From: Haemonchus contortus
Lineage: Eukaryota > Nematoda > Chromadorea > Rhabditida > Trichostrongylidae
Length of the DNA: 64,000 bases
Assembly: GCA_000469685.2 (NCBI GenBank)
Contig: LS997565.1
Span: 29,000,145 to 29,064,144, forward strand
Reading direction: 5' to 3'
Shown here piece by piece: positions 20,511 to 32,300 of this stretch (within the stretch, counting starts at the first letter, position 1; every line of letters begins with the position of its first letter). A program made the translations under genes and the position numbers. A model generated the notes under the pieces. It ran no database searches. It worked only from the letters and a program-made list of their open reading frames with translations, and had not been told where the DNA came from.

Positions 20511-23341
20511 GCAGACTACCAATTGACCTCGAAAAACCTGGCTATACCCACTCCTTCAGGGTAACACCCCCACGTTTACAAGCAGTACTTCGGGTTTACG
20601 ACATATTCAATTCTCGGCAAGTATGTAGAACAGTCAGCAGTAAAGCAGAGTCCCCGGAATCGTGTGGAGATCACTTCGCTTCACTGCAACTTCCTGATAG
20701 GTTTCTATTCATATCAAGCCCCATTAAATTAGCATTTATCATTGATCTCAGCTTGGAAAACCTTTGGGATAGTGCACGGTAAAACTGAGAATGCTTTGTT
20801 CTAATGTAATCAGATTTCATGGCATAAAATCAGATGTTCATCCGGACCTGAGAATATACCTGGCAATGTTATCAATAGAGAATTCCAGACTATACTAGGA
20901 AGTCTTAAGGAATTTCGAGGTCAACTTGATCACATTTTGTACATCTTCTATTGCAGAGCCCGACTGTCAGGGCGCTGTAATTTAGGCGGATTCATTCCAA
21001 AACTATTATATTTGATTTTCATTTTAGACCTAATGCCGATCATGAGCATATCTCCTGAATCCTCGGCACGGGAGATGGCGTTTCACTTGATTGGCGCATA
21101 TCGGCGTGACCACGCTAGCTTTTCAAAACTGCTGCTTGTAAATATAATCACTGTGATTACTCACTGCCACATGTCCTACGATGTAGTGGGGTGTTGTACA
21201 CTTGAGGGCGAGCTTTGGAATACGCCGTGAATTTGAGTTCCTTAACGTACTATGGAGCTATTTGAATGGCACAAAAAATTGAAACTCTGAGGTAGTAGGG
21301 GAGTATACATAGTTCGAATGCACGGCATATACCAAAGCTGAGCTCTTACTTAATGTCCTGGCCCTTTTCACGAGCAATGCTGCGAATTACGATGAAATCC
21401 CTGCATATTCAATTGAAACCGTGATTTTGATGAAAACGTGGGTGAAATGAGCTCGGTTTCTCCCACTACCTGAGTTTTTTCTTGGTTGACTTTGTTTGGC
21501 TATACATGAGCCGCTACCACTCTTGAAACTATTCCAAAAGACCCAACAATGGAGTCATTTTGTGGGGGTGCCGGTTCCTTTTGAGCACATGAAAAAGTGC
21601 ACGTGAACTTGGCTAGGAAAGAGCGTTTCCTTCCCTCATAGAAATCCTTTGTGTCCATTTCGGCATATGGAGTTCTGAGTGGAGTGGCATAATATTGTGC
21701 CGGCTAGAGAACTATGGACAAAAGAGGGCCGAGCTAATGACGGAGTCACCGGAACTACCTGAATATTTCCATGTTTTCTGCCTACGTGCTGCGTGCGGTT
21801 CCTAAGGCGAAAACAACAACTCGTCGAATGATTTCTGGCTGCAACCTGTCCTGAGGCGAGGGAGGCCTTTACTCTCTCTGCCGAGAAGGAAATCAACAGG
21901 CTGCTGTGCTGCTGATTGAATGATCTCAGAGAATCTTCATTCAATTTATGGGACGTCTACGTCTCTTCAGCATTCGGTTATATTAGGCTTCCTTAAAGTA
22001 TCGATGATAACACAGAAAAGGGGTTCTTAGTCCAAAAAGGGTAATTTCGGTTTGGATTTTTGATGTTTTTGAAGTATTTTTCGTACACCTGAATAAGGCG
22101 TACTTGATGTTTCCTGCCTAATTTCCAACACTCGTATGTACCACTATTCACTAACTGCCCTTTCTATACTTTTGAATATTGACTGCTTAACGTTTACAGA
22201 ATCCCTTTGGCATAGATAACCCAGGTTCAACGGCATTCTTCTCAGGTTTCTATCATTATTTCATTCACATTACGCCCATCTGATTCCTACATCCATCTGA
22301 TTCCATGAATGATCTCATCACTGTTTACCTTTGATGGCACAGTGTTTATTAAATGCTGATGTCAAAATGTAAAGATGCTTCAGTTGAATCCTTCTAAGTT
22401 GCACCCCAGGAAGGCGTTGAAGGCTTTGTGAACGATAAATTAAAGTGGAAATGAATTCTCGTATGTAGTGGTATGGTCAGTAAGGAACTGCAACAAAAAA
22501 CGAGGGCCCCCTCGTGGTGAGGTACTATTCTCCAATTCGGAACAGGGTATGAAAGAATAGGGGATACCAGGCTGTTGCAGGCTGTAGATGACACGAAGTA
22601 GGTTCAATTAGAGCCCGGATCATTTTATCCCAAACGTCACACCCATCCATTTCGTTTCGAACTAGCAGCCCCTTTACTATGTACCTTTCGCAACGAAACC
22701 TTGTCTTCGTGAAACCTCTGACAATCATTTTCACCCTAAATAAGCTCTTTTCGCTTACATTCCACCACTTCAACTTTAAAAATACTCCAAATGACCTCTC
22801 ACCAACGAAGTCCTGGCAATTTGATACATTATTTTTTCTATTCACACCGGATCGAGTCTTCTTACCGCTCATGCTTTTCACAGAGGATCAGTTCGCTTCC
22901 TCCATGGATCCAAACCTTCCTTATCGAAATGTTGACAACTTGCAATTGCAATTAGGTACACATTTGCGTGCTTCATGCTTCTCGTTCTGAAAATTCTTCG
23001 AATCATCACTTCCTCCGCCCCTCTTCAGACAAGTTGAACATACATTTATTAGATATTAAACATTGGTTCTACTTTGTCGTTCAAGAACCATGTGCATTTG
23101 GACGGTTTATTAGTCTGCTTTTCATTTTCACTGTATTGCACAGAGGATTAGAGGAGAACGCTGCCCTTTGTACCATTCGTCGTCATGTTGGGAGGGATTG
23201 ACGAAGGATATGTGGTAATGTCATTTGCGCTGACATCCCCCCTTCTTGTCGTGTGCAATATCTGACATCGACGAAGTGAAATGTGCTTCCGTAACAACTG
23301 AGGCTCCAAGGGGGGCATAGGAGGGTATTTTCAATCAATTA
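20511..23341. other. No recognisable feature
   Basis: Nearly 3 kb with no gene, RNA or repeat I can identify. Several open frames of 60-118 codons overlap on opposite strands without motif support. Confidence 0.5.
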
Positions 23342-23910
23342 CAGGGGTGCCCAAAAAAAGAGACACTATGCATGGGGCCTAATCCAGGACGGAATACGTC
23401 GCACCGATTGAAGCAGCAGAGGAAGTGATTGAGTGAATTGTACTAAGAATGTTGCTTGATGAAAGGAAGCAGGAACTCGTGTGGTTCCTATATCGGCATC
23501 AAAATATGAAGCCGTCTGCCATTACGTACGCGCTCAAGACGACTTATGGGATATCGGTCGGCAACAAGCAGATACGCAACTTTCTCAATCGAGTCGCTCA
23601 CGGACAGATTCCTGGGCATCGTCGCTTAGGATCTGGAAGACCGCTGACTTCCTGTAGCCCCGACAACTCCGCAATAGTCTGCGACGTCGTGGGAGACGAG
23701 CCGATCTTGCCGACCTCAGACGACATCAAATTTGCGTGGCAAAAACTTTCGATTTCAACCGTGCGGAAGGCCATTGAAGAATTCCGTGATCGGGTACAAT
23801 GTGTTCTTGATTTTGCGGGTGGTAATATTCAGTCAGAGTTTAATAAAGTTTGATTACATTGGTGGTACAAGCCGAGCAGTGAAAGTGTCTCTTTTTTTGG
23901 GGCACCCCTG
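23342..23910 (+). mobile_element. Mariner-family deletion derivative
   Basis: 569 bp. Terminal inverted repeats of about 26-27 bp, CAGGGGTGCCCAAAAAAAGA at the left and the reverse complement CAGGGGTGCCCCAAAAAAAG at the right, with TA on both sides (23340-23341, 23911-23912). It carries one intact open frame (23449-23853) whose AATAAA signal overlaps the stop codon. The ends look sharp and nearly identical, implying a relatively young insertion. Confidence 0.9.
23449..23853 (+). CDS. Truncated mariner transposase: DNA-binding domain only
   Basis: 134 codons, ATG to TGA, uninterrupted. Residues 1-50 form a helix-turn-helix-like region (ERKQELVWFLYRHQ...YGISVGNKQIRNFLNRV), followed by a basic linker with GSGRPL, recalling the GRPR linker between the two HTH motifs of mariner transposases, and a partial second helical region (about residues 88-110). 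The last 25 residues (EEFRDRVQCVLDFAGGNIQS) resemble the extreme C-terminus of mariner transposases. The DDE/D catalytic core, normally some 200 residues, is absent. The frame therefore looks like an in-frame internal deletion joining the DNA-binding part to the tail. If made, the protein could bind the terminal repeats without cutting. Expression is unknown. Confidence 0.7.
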   Translation: MLLDERKQELVWFLYRHQNMKPSAITYALKTTYGISVGNKQIRNFLNRVAHGQIPGHRRLGSGRPLTSCSPDNSAIVCDVVGDEPILPTSDDIKFAWQKLSISTVRKAIEEFRDRVQCVLDFAGGNIQSEFNKV

Positions 23911-26723
23911 TAGTCATATGTACAATGCTCACATTGTGCTGAAAAGCTCACTCACAAAAAAAGACTGCATCAACGCTAAGGGCAGTGTCACGTATATCTC
24001 ATTTAGTGGAAATTCTTGGAGAAACGCTTGAGGGACCTCTACCGTAGTCCTGGTATCCAGACCCTCTTCGATGAGTGATATTTCATAAAACCAATATTGA
24101 CGAGCGGCATCGAACAGCAAATGCTGTTAGTTCAAAAGAGTTCCAACAAGAATGCCACAGCTTAAAAGGTTTCCAGGAAGAGCGCCGCATTTAAGCAGGA
24201 AGAGTATGGAGGAGAGACCTTTTTTTCCCATAATTATCAACTTCTCAAGACTCGAAGCTGATCATTACGGTTACTGTCATGAAACCAAGGAATTTGAAAA
24301 GTTAGTCATAATTACTGATAATTATGACTAATTTTTCAACTTCCTTTGTTGTTTTGAAGAATATCTCTTTTGTAGTCTGAGGTGGTCAACTCTGCTACAA
24401 ATTCATTTTTACGCAGAGAAGTATGGGTAAGCGTTGAATTCAAGGCGATAGTTCTTTCCAATTTTGTCATCCTCACAATCTCAGTTGTGCTCTTCAAATT
24501 ATGTTCTTAAATGGATCAACAAGTCTTTAGATTGTAGCCAGTTCTTGTAGCTTCCAAGTTTTATATTCGCTGCAAAGCTGCTAGCTAGAAGAGTTTTTCC
24601 AGAAGTTTCTAACAAGCTGTTCCCCACCATTTCACGAATAAGGCCCTCTCATCTTATTTAAACCGCCGAGCATTTCTTCAAAAGCGTATTTTTTGGAGAA
24701 TTCAGAGAACAGAACAAGAGCACTTTGACTTTTCATTGAATACTTTACATGCATCTCTTCTTGATGAAAACGCCAGCTCTTCATTAAAAGAATGTACTTT
24801 TGCAACAAACCTCCTTTGAGGAATCTGAAATTCCTTCACGTGAATATTGAATATTACAAAAAGGCATGGGCAGGTTACCTAGGGGCTTCCCTGTGCCCAT
24901 AATGTTGTCACTGAATCCCAATGAGCTGGACATGCTTTGGTTTCGATGAACACTGCTTTTTTGGGTAAGAGAAGCTAATCGGGAGGATTTCCCATTCTAA
25001 AAGTAGCGGCGATCCTGATCAGGCTTTTTTCGAGCTGATGGGACCAGCGCGTACGCCCGCGGGTGTTTGACAACGTTAGTACACAGACAGAACAGAGGCT
25101 GCTTATGAAAGGTGCAGTAAAGGTCAACTTTTCGGACAAAAATTCAACGAGATGTACTCTACACATGCATGGAATTAAGGATGTGAGCTTATGGCCTGTT
25201 CCGACATTCTCCGTACTCTGCCAGCTTTGGCAACAAAGTTCTTTTTGCTCAACATAACCAGTACCAGCCAGTGTCGAAAGTTTATCCGAAGATTCTACTG
25301 CCACTATGTTTATTTATTTGTTTTCTGACGAACTTCTTTTGATGCTTATGACTTTCGCCGATCTAAGGCGGCGCTTCTCTACTCAGGTGAAGAGGTTGTT
25401 GACTGCTACTCTGAGACTCTTATTTTGTCGGCGACTTCTACGCGGAAGCTGTTGGAAGGAGCTGTACAGCTAGCAGTCGCAAGTTTAGAGATCAGTACGA
25501 GTTGGTCTGATTCTTTTTTACTACAGACATCTTCATTGTAACCCTAAAGCTGAGTGGACCCAGTACGAGCTCCTCCACTGTACTAAATGATTACGCTGCT
25601 TTCTTGAATTGGCATCGAATATTTCCCGATTCCTTCTCCGGAGAGAAGCCTCAATCGGAAGATTCTCTCAAATGCTCACATCTATTCCTTTGTCGTGAAT
25701 AATTACGCTGTTTTGAAATACCAAGGGAAGGGCCAACCCAATGTTTTTCATCGGAACATTGAGGACACTTTTAGGGACATCGCGCGATACCGATAACGAA
25801 CGATCAGGTGTGTCCAGATATTCCAGAAAATTAACTTCAGCAACTTCTTTTTGCGAGAATTGGCTAAAATTGGAAAAATCTTTGATTCGCTTAAGATGAA
25901 AAAGCATAAATAACAGTCCATTTCTCCAAATTTCATTACAAACAATAAATCTTAAAGGTGTTCGCTTCGAGTGCGTTCGTTTTATCAATCATATTAATAC
26001 GAAAGCTTTGAGTCGTTTGACATTTTCTCCGCTTCAATTATTTCATTCACAGCGCAATCGGATTTACCCCCGATAATGTATTCACCATCGTTAATAAATA
26101 AAGTATTCAGCCCAATGGAAAGGTCAACGTTCCCTCCTCTCGAAACTGGGGACACTGGTAGTCAAAGAAATCGTTCACCGCGCTTTCAAAACCTTTGAGT
26201 TTGGCGAATTTCTTTCGTCGAGGAATGGCTTAGGGGCAAATTATTCGATAGTAGAGAGAAAAATGTCAGGAGATCAACTCGGACGGGTAACCTTGTCTTA
26301 GCTCAACTTCTAGAATACCTTCACGATCTCCTAAGTTACATAGATGGGTCCTCGCAAAGGAGAATACCCGAATGAATCGTCAAAGCACTAGTCAGAGGTA
26401 ATAATGTCAGAAGAATGGAGTGGATGGAGAATCGTGCCTCAGCTCGGCTCTTTCAATGGCCAACAATGAGGGAACGATCAGTTCAGCATCTTTCAGCTGA
26501 AAACCTTTAGAGCCGTTGGCTAAGTACCCACCTCCCCTCCTTAAACGTCCCTGTCCCGAGGCTGCCGGTTTTGCCTACGCCACTTACAGAAAAGGTGGAA
26601 ATGACCTTGTGGAATATGATCTCTGAAAGAAAACATCCACCAACGAAATGTGGATTCGTTATTAGAGTTAAGGAAGCTCCGACTATTTACTTATTAACTG
26701 TTCAAGAACGTCCTACAACCATA
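23911..26723. other. No recognisable gene
   Basis: No gene recognised. The only structural feature noted is the hairpin at 24283-24350. Confidence 0.5.
24283..24350. repeat. Long tight inverted repeat (hairpin)
   Basis: Arms of about 32 bases separated by a 4-base CTGA loop (24315-24318). The inner 21 pairs are complete apart from one G-T wobble (GTTAGTCATAATTA against TAATTATGACTAAT), and pairing continues outward with two mismatches through CCAAGGAA and TTCCTTTG. It would form a stable RNA hairpin or DNA cruciform. Confidence 0.8.
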
Positions 26724-27249
26724 CAGTAGCGCTCAAAAGTCTTCGGTGAAATGCTTTGACGCTTTTTCGTTCATAACTTTTTTCTTAGTAAACTAAATCG
26801 CGCGAAACTTGGATATGTTTAACTAGAGCATATTTCACCCAACCTGACACTATTTGACTGCGAAGCTGCGATATACACAGATAGAGCAAGGGGTTTGTTG
26901 CGGTAGCCGATTTTGCTAAAACTGAAGGTGTTGACATCTGCACTTATTCGCACCTTATGTGCGTTTTTCTCATCTATTGTGATCGGCTTTACTGCTCGTA
27001 CACTTTTGACATGATAAAAAGGAAAGACATTCTAGAAGGGCCATCATCTGTATTTTCAGTCGATTTTGTGTTCATGCTCTTTGAAATATCTGGAACATGA
27101 TTAGATTGCAGGTTAATAGTGGTAAATATTCACAATACACCCATGCGACAAATATAGAAATTTCGCATGATTAGATCCAGTAGGAAAGAAGTTACGACTA
27201 AAAAGTACGACTGAAGAACCATTTCACCAAAGACTTTTGAGCGCTACAG
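26724..27249. mobile_element. Tc1/mariner-type MITE
   Basis: 526 bp with no coding capacity. Left end CAGTAGCGCTCAAAAGTCTT, right end (reverse complement) CTGTAGCGCTCAAAAGTCTT, matching for about 30 bp with two differences. TA dinucleotides flank it (26722-26723, 27250-27251). No transposase relic was seen inside, so it would need a trans-acting Tc1-like transposase. Confidence 0.85.
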
Positions 27250-28492
27250 TACATGACAGATCATAGTTATCGACGAACAAATAGGTCCTGGAACTTGAAA
27301 AATGCGGCTGAGATTTTTCACCAACCACGAGCACGAAGCGACAACTTCTCCACGAAATTTAGGCTTCTTTGGACTGCTGAATCAAGGAGTTCCACGGTTC
27401 TTGTTCATAGAATAGCATCGACAAATTAGTCAAAAGTCTCCGAATGTACATGTGTAGATGCCTGATGATGAAGGAGAGCAGATTTAACGCTTTGTGCGTA
27501 GGCAGTAGTCTATCCCATCGAAGCATCACTATTAGCCTGTAGCTTTGCTAATATGCTATTATCCATGATTTTTCAATGGTGCTTTAAAGTCGTCAACTCA
27601 AAGACTCGTTACTTCACGTTTACGTTTGAGTTACTCATTACGTTACCCTAATACCTCTACGAAAAGCAGTATGGGTGAGCGATAAAACGTTCATACGAGA
27701 GTGGGCTGTAACTGAACGTGCGGTAGAGGCTAGCAACAGGACAAGAGAAGCATGGCATAAGAGGATCATGAAGAGCCAAGCGATAGGGAGTGACTCCCTG
27801 TCGCTTGGCTCTTTATAATCTTCTTTTCACTAGCTTTTTTTTCAAATCTGACCTAGTTCTCCCACATATACTCAGATGTGACCGCTTTTTCACCACATTT
27901 TGACATCAGGTTTGACATTTGACAAATGGTGTTCTGGTTTTGCTGTGAATACTGTTCGTTCACGGATTGTTTCTGCCTTCCTTTTCCTCTTGCTTCAACG
28001 TCACCACCCACAACTAGACACATTAGTGGCCTCTAATTTTGCTTCCGTTCAAGATGAATTGAGCTGCGTTATAGGGCACAGGAATGTCTGCCTCTCTCCA
28101 GGAGAAAAGGTAGGATTGACATGAAGCAACGGCTATGAGAAGAAATGCTGCAGGTGGCAATTTGCTTCGTCGTCAATACGCTAACAATGTCGATCGCGCG
28201 ATTAGCATTCTTACATTCAACACACGCTAACAGCATAAGTTACCTACCACAAACATCCAGTCCAGTGCTCAAGTGTTCCAATAGACGCGTGTGGCTTGAT
28301 GCCTATCCGGAACCTTTCTGTTTGTCAGTTGTATCTCTTCGTTTAATGGCACCTTTTGGATAATTAACTGTCAGCAATGGTCATCGCAATCATAGTGGCC
28401 GCACGAAAAAGTTGCGGTGGTCATAATGAGGGCACCTCTGAGATGCAACAGCCCCTGGCATTATGGAGCTTCTAATCGCCACAGGTTAACAT
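27250..28492. other. No recognisable gene
   Basis: No gene recognised. It contains the hairpin at 27759-27825. Confidence 0.5.
27759..27825. repeat. Long tight inverted repeat (hairpin)
   Basis: Arms of 32 bases around a 3-base TGA loop (27791-27793). The inner 20 pairs (AAGAGCCAAGCGATAGGGAG against CTCCCTGTCGCTTGGCTCTT) have one U-G wobble. Outside them 12 further positions pair with one mismatch and two wobbles. The loop is too small for a standard microRNA precursor, so a fold-back relic or a hairpin siRNA source is as likely. Confidence 0.85.
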
Positions 28493-28793
28493 TAAAGGAA
28501 AAGGACAAAGTTCATGGCGTTAATCAAGCCCGTCTGAGGGATGCGCCCCCGCACTCGACTTCAATTCAGAATCCTAGTGGCGTGATGAGTGCGTATGTGC
28601 CTTATACAATGACTTGCGGTGGCCAGTGATGTACAAGTCAGTGATTTTATCCTCCCAGACGAGTCTGGTATCAACTAACCGACCTCGGAGAGATGAAAGG
28701 CTAGTTGGCCTAGGCAGATCTCGATCCGGGAATCGAACCCGTGACTATGCGTGTGTGAAGTGCGCCACTTGCCACTACACCACCTCCGCCCTA
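28493..28793 (-). mobile_element. Near-complete tRNA-derived SINE
   Basis: Full-length copy in reverse: the head reads (minus strand) GGGCGGAGGTGGTGTAGTGG with the A box intact. The B box is slightly altered (GGTTCGATTCC). The body and A/T-rich tail are as in the copy at 17149. A short direct repeat (TAACA-type) may be its target duplication. It ends about 0.5 kb upstream of the GPCR start. Confidence 0.88.
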
Positions 28794-29322
28794 ACACTTA
28801 TACATTAGTGAGGGGAACTAGCCCTTGCCTAGCTGATGTCATCAGAAATTATATCAAACATCATGTGGTTAGGATGATCCCAAAAAGGAGGGTTGGAATG
28901 AGAACAAGAAGAACATGAAGAACGGGAAGGAACTGTGAAGGAATGCACTCCCGCATTACCTGTATTAGGTTTCTGTAACACATTTATCTTCCTTTCAGAA
29001 CGAATTTCCTCTCTCCCTATGCCTGAAAGAGCAGTTAGAGTTTAAAAACAAGATTTTCAATGCTTTCTGAAAATTGTGCATGTGAAACGACATCAGTCGT
29101 AGCCCTCTAACTCGTTTACCGGGGTATTTTCTCAAGGGAATGCCGATGAATATGTGAAGCACAAAGGAACCATAACCTTGTAACCTTTCCCAAGTGAAGT
29201 TCGAATGCTCTTGTTTTGTTTGTACTTCCGTTGAGTTCTGCTCTTCTCTTTTTCCTTTTGTGAACTTTTATCGTCGCATTATGCACAATTTCACCTTACC
29301 GTTCGCTCCTGATTGCAGATCG

Positions 29323-32300
29323 ATGGAGAATTCGACGTTAGCTAACGAGACGTTGGAGGTGTCTGCAATCACATCTAGGGCAACGTTAAAGCTCAGCCTT
29401 TCAATCGCCTACCTGATCTTGTTTGTGGTTGGCACTATTGGTAACGGGTAAGCAGGTTACGAATTAATCCTATTGAGCCTCCTTATGCGAGCACGACTAA
29501 GGGTCTGGGATAGTTCGATTCAATGAACTTCAATCTGAAGGCACAGTCCACGATAGTTTTGTGGAATTCAATTTTAGGCGAGATTTAGTTTTAGGCGAGT
29601 AATGGAAGTGGTGGTCCAGAATAGTGCAAAAAAGGCGAAGAAAGCGCGAAAATAGGCTTATTCGAGAAATACATATAAGGCTTCGAAGAAGATGTAAACT
29701 TAGAGCTTAGAACGAGAACTTCATGAAAAGAGGGCATTTGGACGAGCTGTTCGAATGCGCGCTCCATTGCATACAGCGAATGCAATACGGTGCAAGGTGT
29801 GGGTCCCAGTGGGAATGGTGCAACCTCTACAGATTTTACAATTATCAACATCTCGTCCCCCTCGAGTGTGCGCGACGGCTAAGCTGGATTTGGTTGGCGC
29901 CTGTTACGCCCTCTCTTAACTGTTTTTCGGTCAGCCTTCAGTTAGACTATTCCTGGAGGTCGCAGGTTTATCTTAGGGATAAATCTCAGAGGCCAACTGT
30001 GACGTGAACTGTGCCTTCAAGGAAAATCTTTCATTGTTTGAGACTCAATGGATGTACACTTTCAGGATTGTGATAGTGATGATAATTAACGTGTTGACAT
30101 CAATGCGAAGGACTTCAATGCGGGGCAAACGTCACAGCTTATCAAACACCAATCATGTATTTATCTATGTTCTAGGTCTGTTCCATCGCTTATTGTTACT
30201 TACGATTCTACTCTTCCATCAAAATTCAGGTTTTTTTTACGTTCTGCAGGCTATTCTCTTGAATATACGGCAAAAGTGTACAGCTGGAAGTCATGAGGCC
30301 TATAGAGGGTAGCCTGAGGACTGACCCATTAGCCGACTACCTTTGTATACTCCAACAAAAACATGCTTTCAAGCAAAAACAGGGGCAACACCACCCTCAA
30401 GAACATTCAGGAATTAGCTTCACGTGATGGGAGAGAACAGCTTATAGGAGGGAAAAAATTAAATTTTGGAATTTCTTGGACGTGAAAAGCAAGAATGATC
30501 GAAACGAAAACATTCCCCTGCCGTCCAATGTCATGAACTACCTGTTACTTTCATGAATTTGAACAGCAGGAACTGGTTCACAGGGGTTCCAAACCAAACT
30601 TCGTCGTTGCTCTCAAGATTCCTTAGCTCTGCTGTTTACCAAACATACAAAATGTTCTGGAGACGTCGACCTTGTAGTCCTATCTGTCATCCCATCACTG
30701 CTTCGCCTGAAGCTTCCCAGAAAAGAATTTAGCTAAGGATTTCTATGAGTGCCCATTCGGTTAGCATGAAACGCAGTGTAACAGGATATCAAAGGATTTT
30801 TTGATAACCGTCCCTATAATTGTGATTAGCACTGAAGGGGTAGAAGTGACCGCAGCATAGACAAACATCCAGCATGATTCTAATGCTTTAACATCCATCA
30901 AATCTACATCTCCCCCGGAATGGTTATTTGTTACTTCTGAGCTGACCCAATCTCCACATACTTCGCAGCTCCCACGCAGTGAGTCAGAGAGCGATCGTGG
31001 TACTCTCCGACTAGATCAACTTTCTATGAGTGTCGAGGCCGAGATTTTGGCAATTCTCTCGGGACCACTAAAACTGTTCCGGGTAGATAGCGTTCAAGTC
31101 CCCCAAAAAGAACTCAATGCGAAACAGAAGAGATCTGTACTCTAAGCATTCGTTCTAAACGTTTCCATTTCAGGCTTGTCATTCGTCGACCTGGTTGTGA
31201 TACTGCACCTGCCGTTTCTAGTCGTCGACTTACTGAAAGGTTCAATTCCTACTTTTTGGTGGGAAAGTCATTCTTTGAATGCCACTGATTAAGGGCAATG
31301 GTTGTTCGGAGTAGCTATGTGCAAGCTTTATTGGTTCGGTGAGAGCATCAGCAAACTGCTCAGTTCTTTCATCATGACGGTACTCAGTTGGGATCGTTAC
31401 CTTGCCGTTTGTAGCCCTGTCAAGTCAATGAGGTAAGGTGATTCTTGCAGATTTTGAGGTTGGGTTTTCACTTCAGCAAGATATGATTAGCTAACTATGA
31501 TTTCCTACAGAAATTCAGCATACGTGATTTTTTGAGAAATTTCGAGTAGACAAGGGCTTTTATAAAAAAAATGCTTCGCCTGTAACGGAATGCTACTCAA
31601 TCTCATCCGAGGGTTTGAGTTCTGTAGTGCTCAGAAGCACGGCGCATCAACAATGAAAATAATAGGCGCTGCATTAGCTGTGTTCACCACTTTTTCATTT
31701 CTTCAAGGTAGAATATGTATAGCAGAACTATCAGGAAGGTGTTTCGATTACTACGGGAATTTCAATAACCACCCGACCCTACTAGTTGGCTCCATTCATA
31801 TGAAATTGGAAATGGCGAAAAGAGGGTCCTTCTTATTGCTTATTTTATTTTGCGGGATCGTCGTGGACAGTTCTTCCGTGAGTGAACATCAGTTGGGAGT
31901 CTGTAGGGATTAAGTCTGCCTTTTTTCTAAGACCTCCAGTCCACTACTGGAACCCTAATGGAACTCAAAATATTCCAGCTCAATAAAGCTGGCTGTTGCT
32001 GGCTAGTCCCTTTACCAACCCGTTTGTTGAACTCTTCCTTGCACATTTTCACATCAGGCTGTGAAGGTAACCAGGCTTAACGATGGCTCCGAATTGATGG
32101 GCGTTTGAAGTTCCTCCTACACATGTATCAAATCGAAGCAGCAGCAGCCGGAAAGGCATCTTGTTACAAGAATTTTCGAAGCAAACCATACAAGTGAGCA
32201 TGGCACGTCTAGCAATTGAACCACTGATGATTGTATAAGGAGGAATTCTAGAAAAGTCAGCAGCTCGCTCGCATTGGCATGAAGTCCTCTGCGGAAGGAT

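Noticed and set aside
31290..31292. In-frame TAA making the GPCR a pseudogene
   Set aside because: It lies inside a phase-preserving 54-nt GT-AG intron whose removal restores the expected loop-1 sequence.
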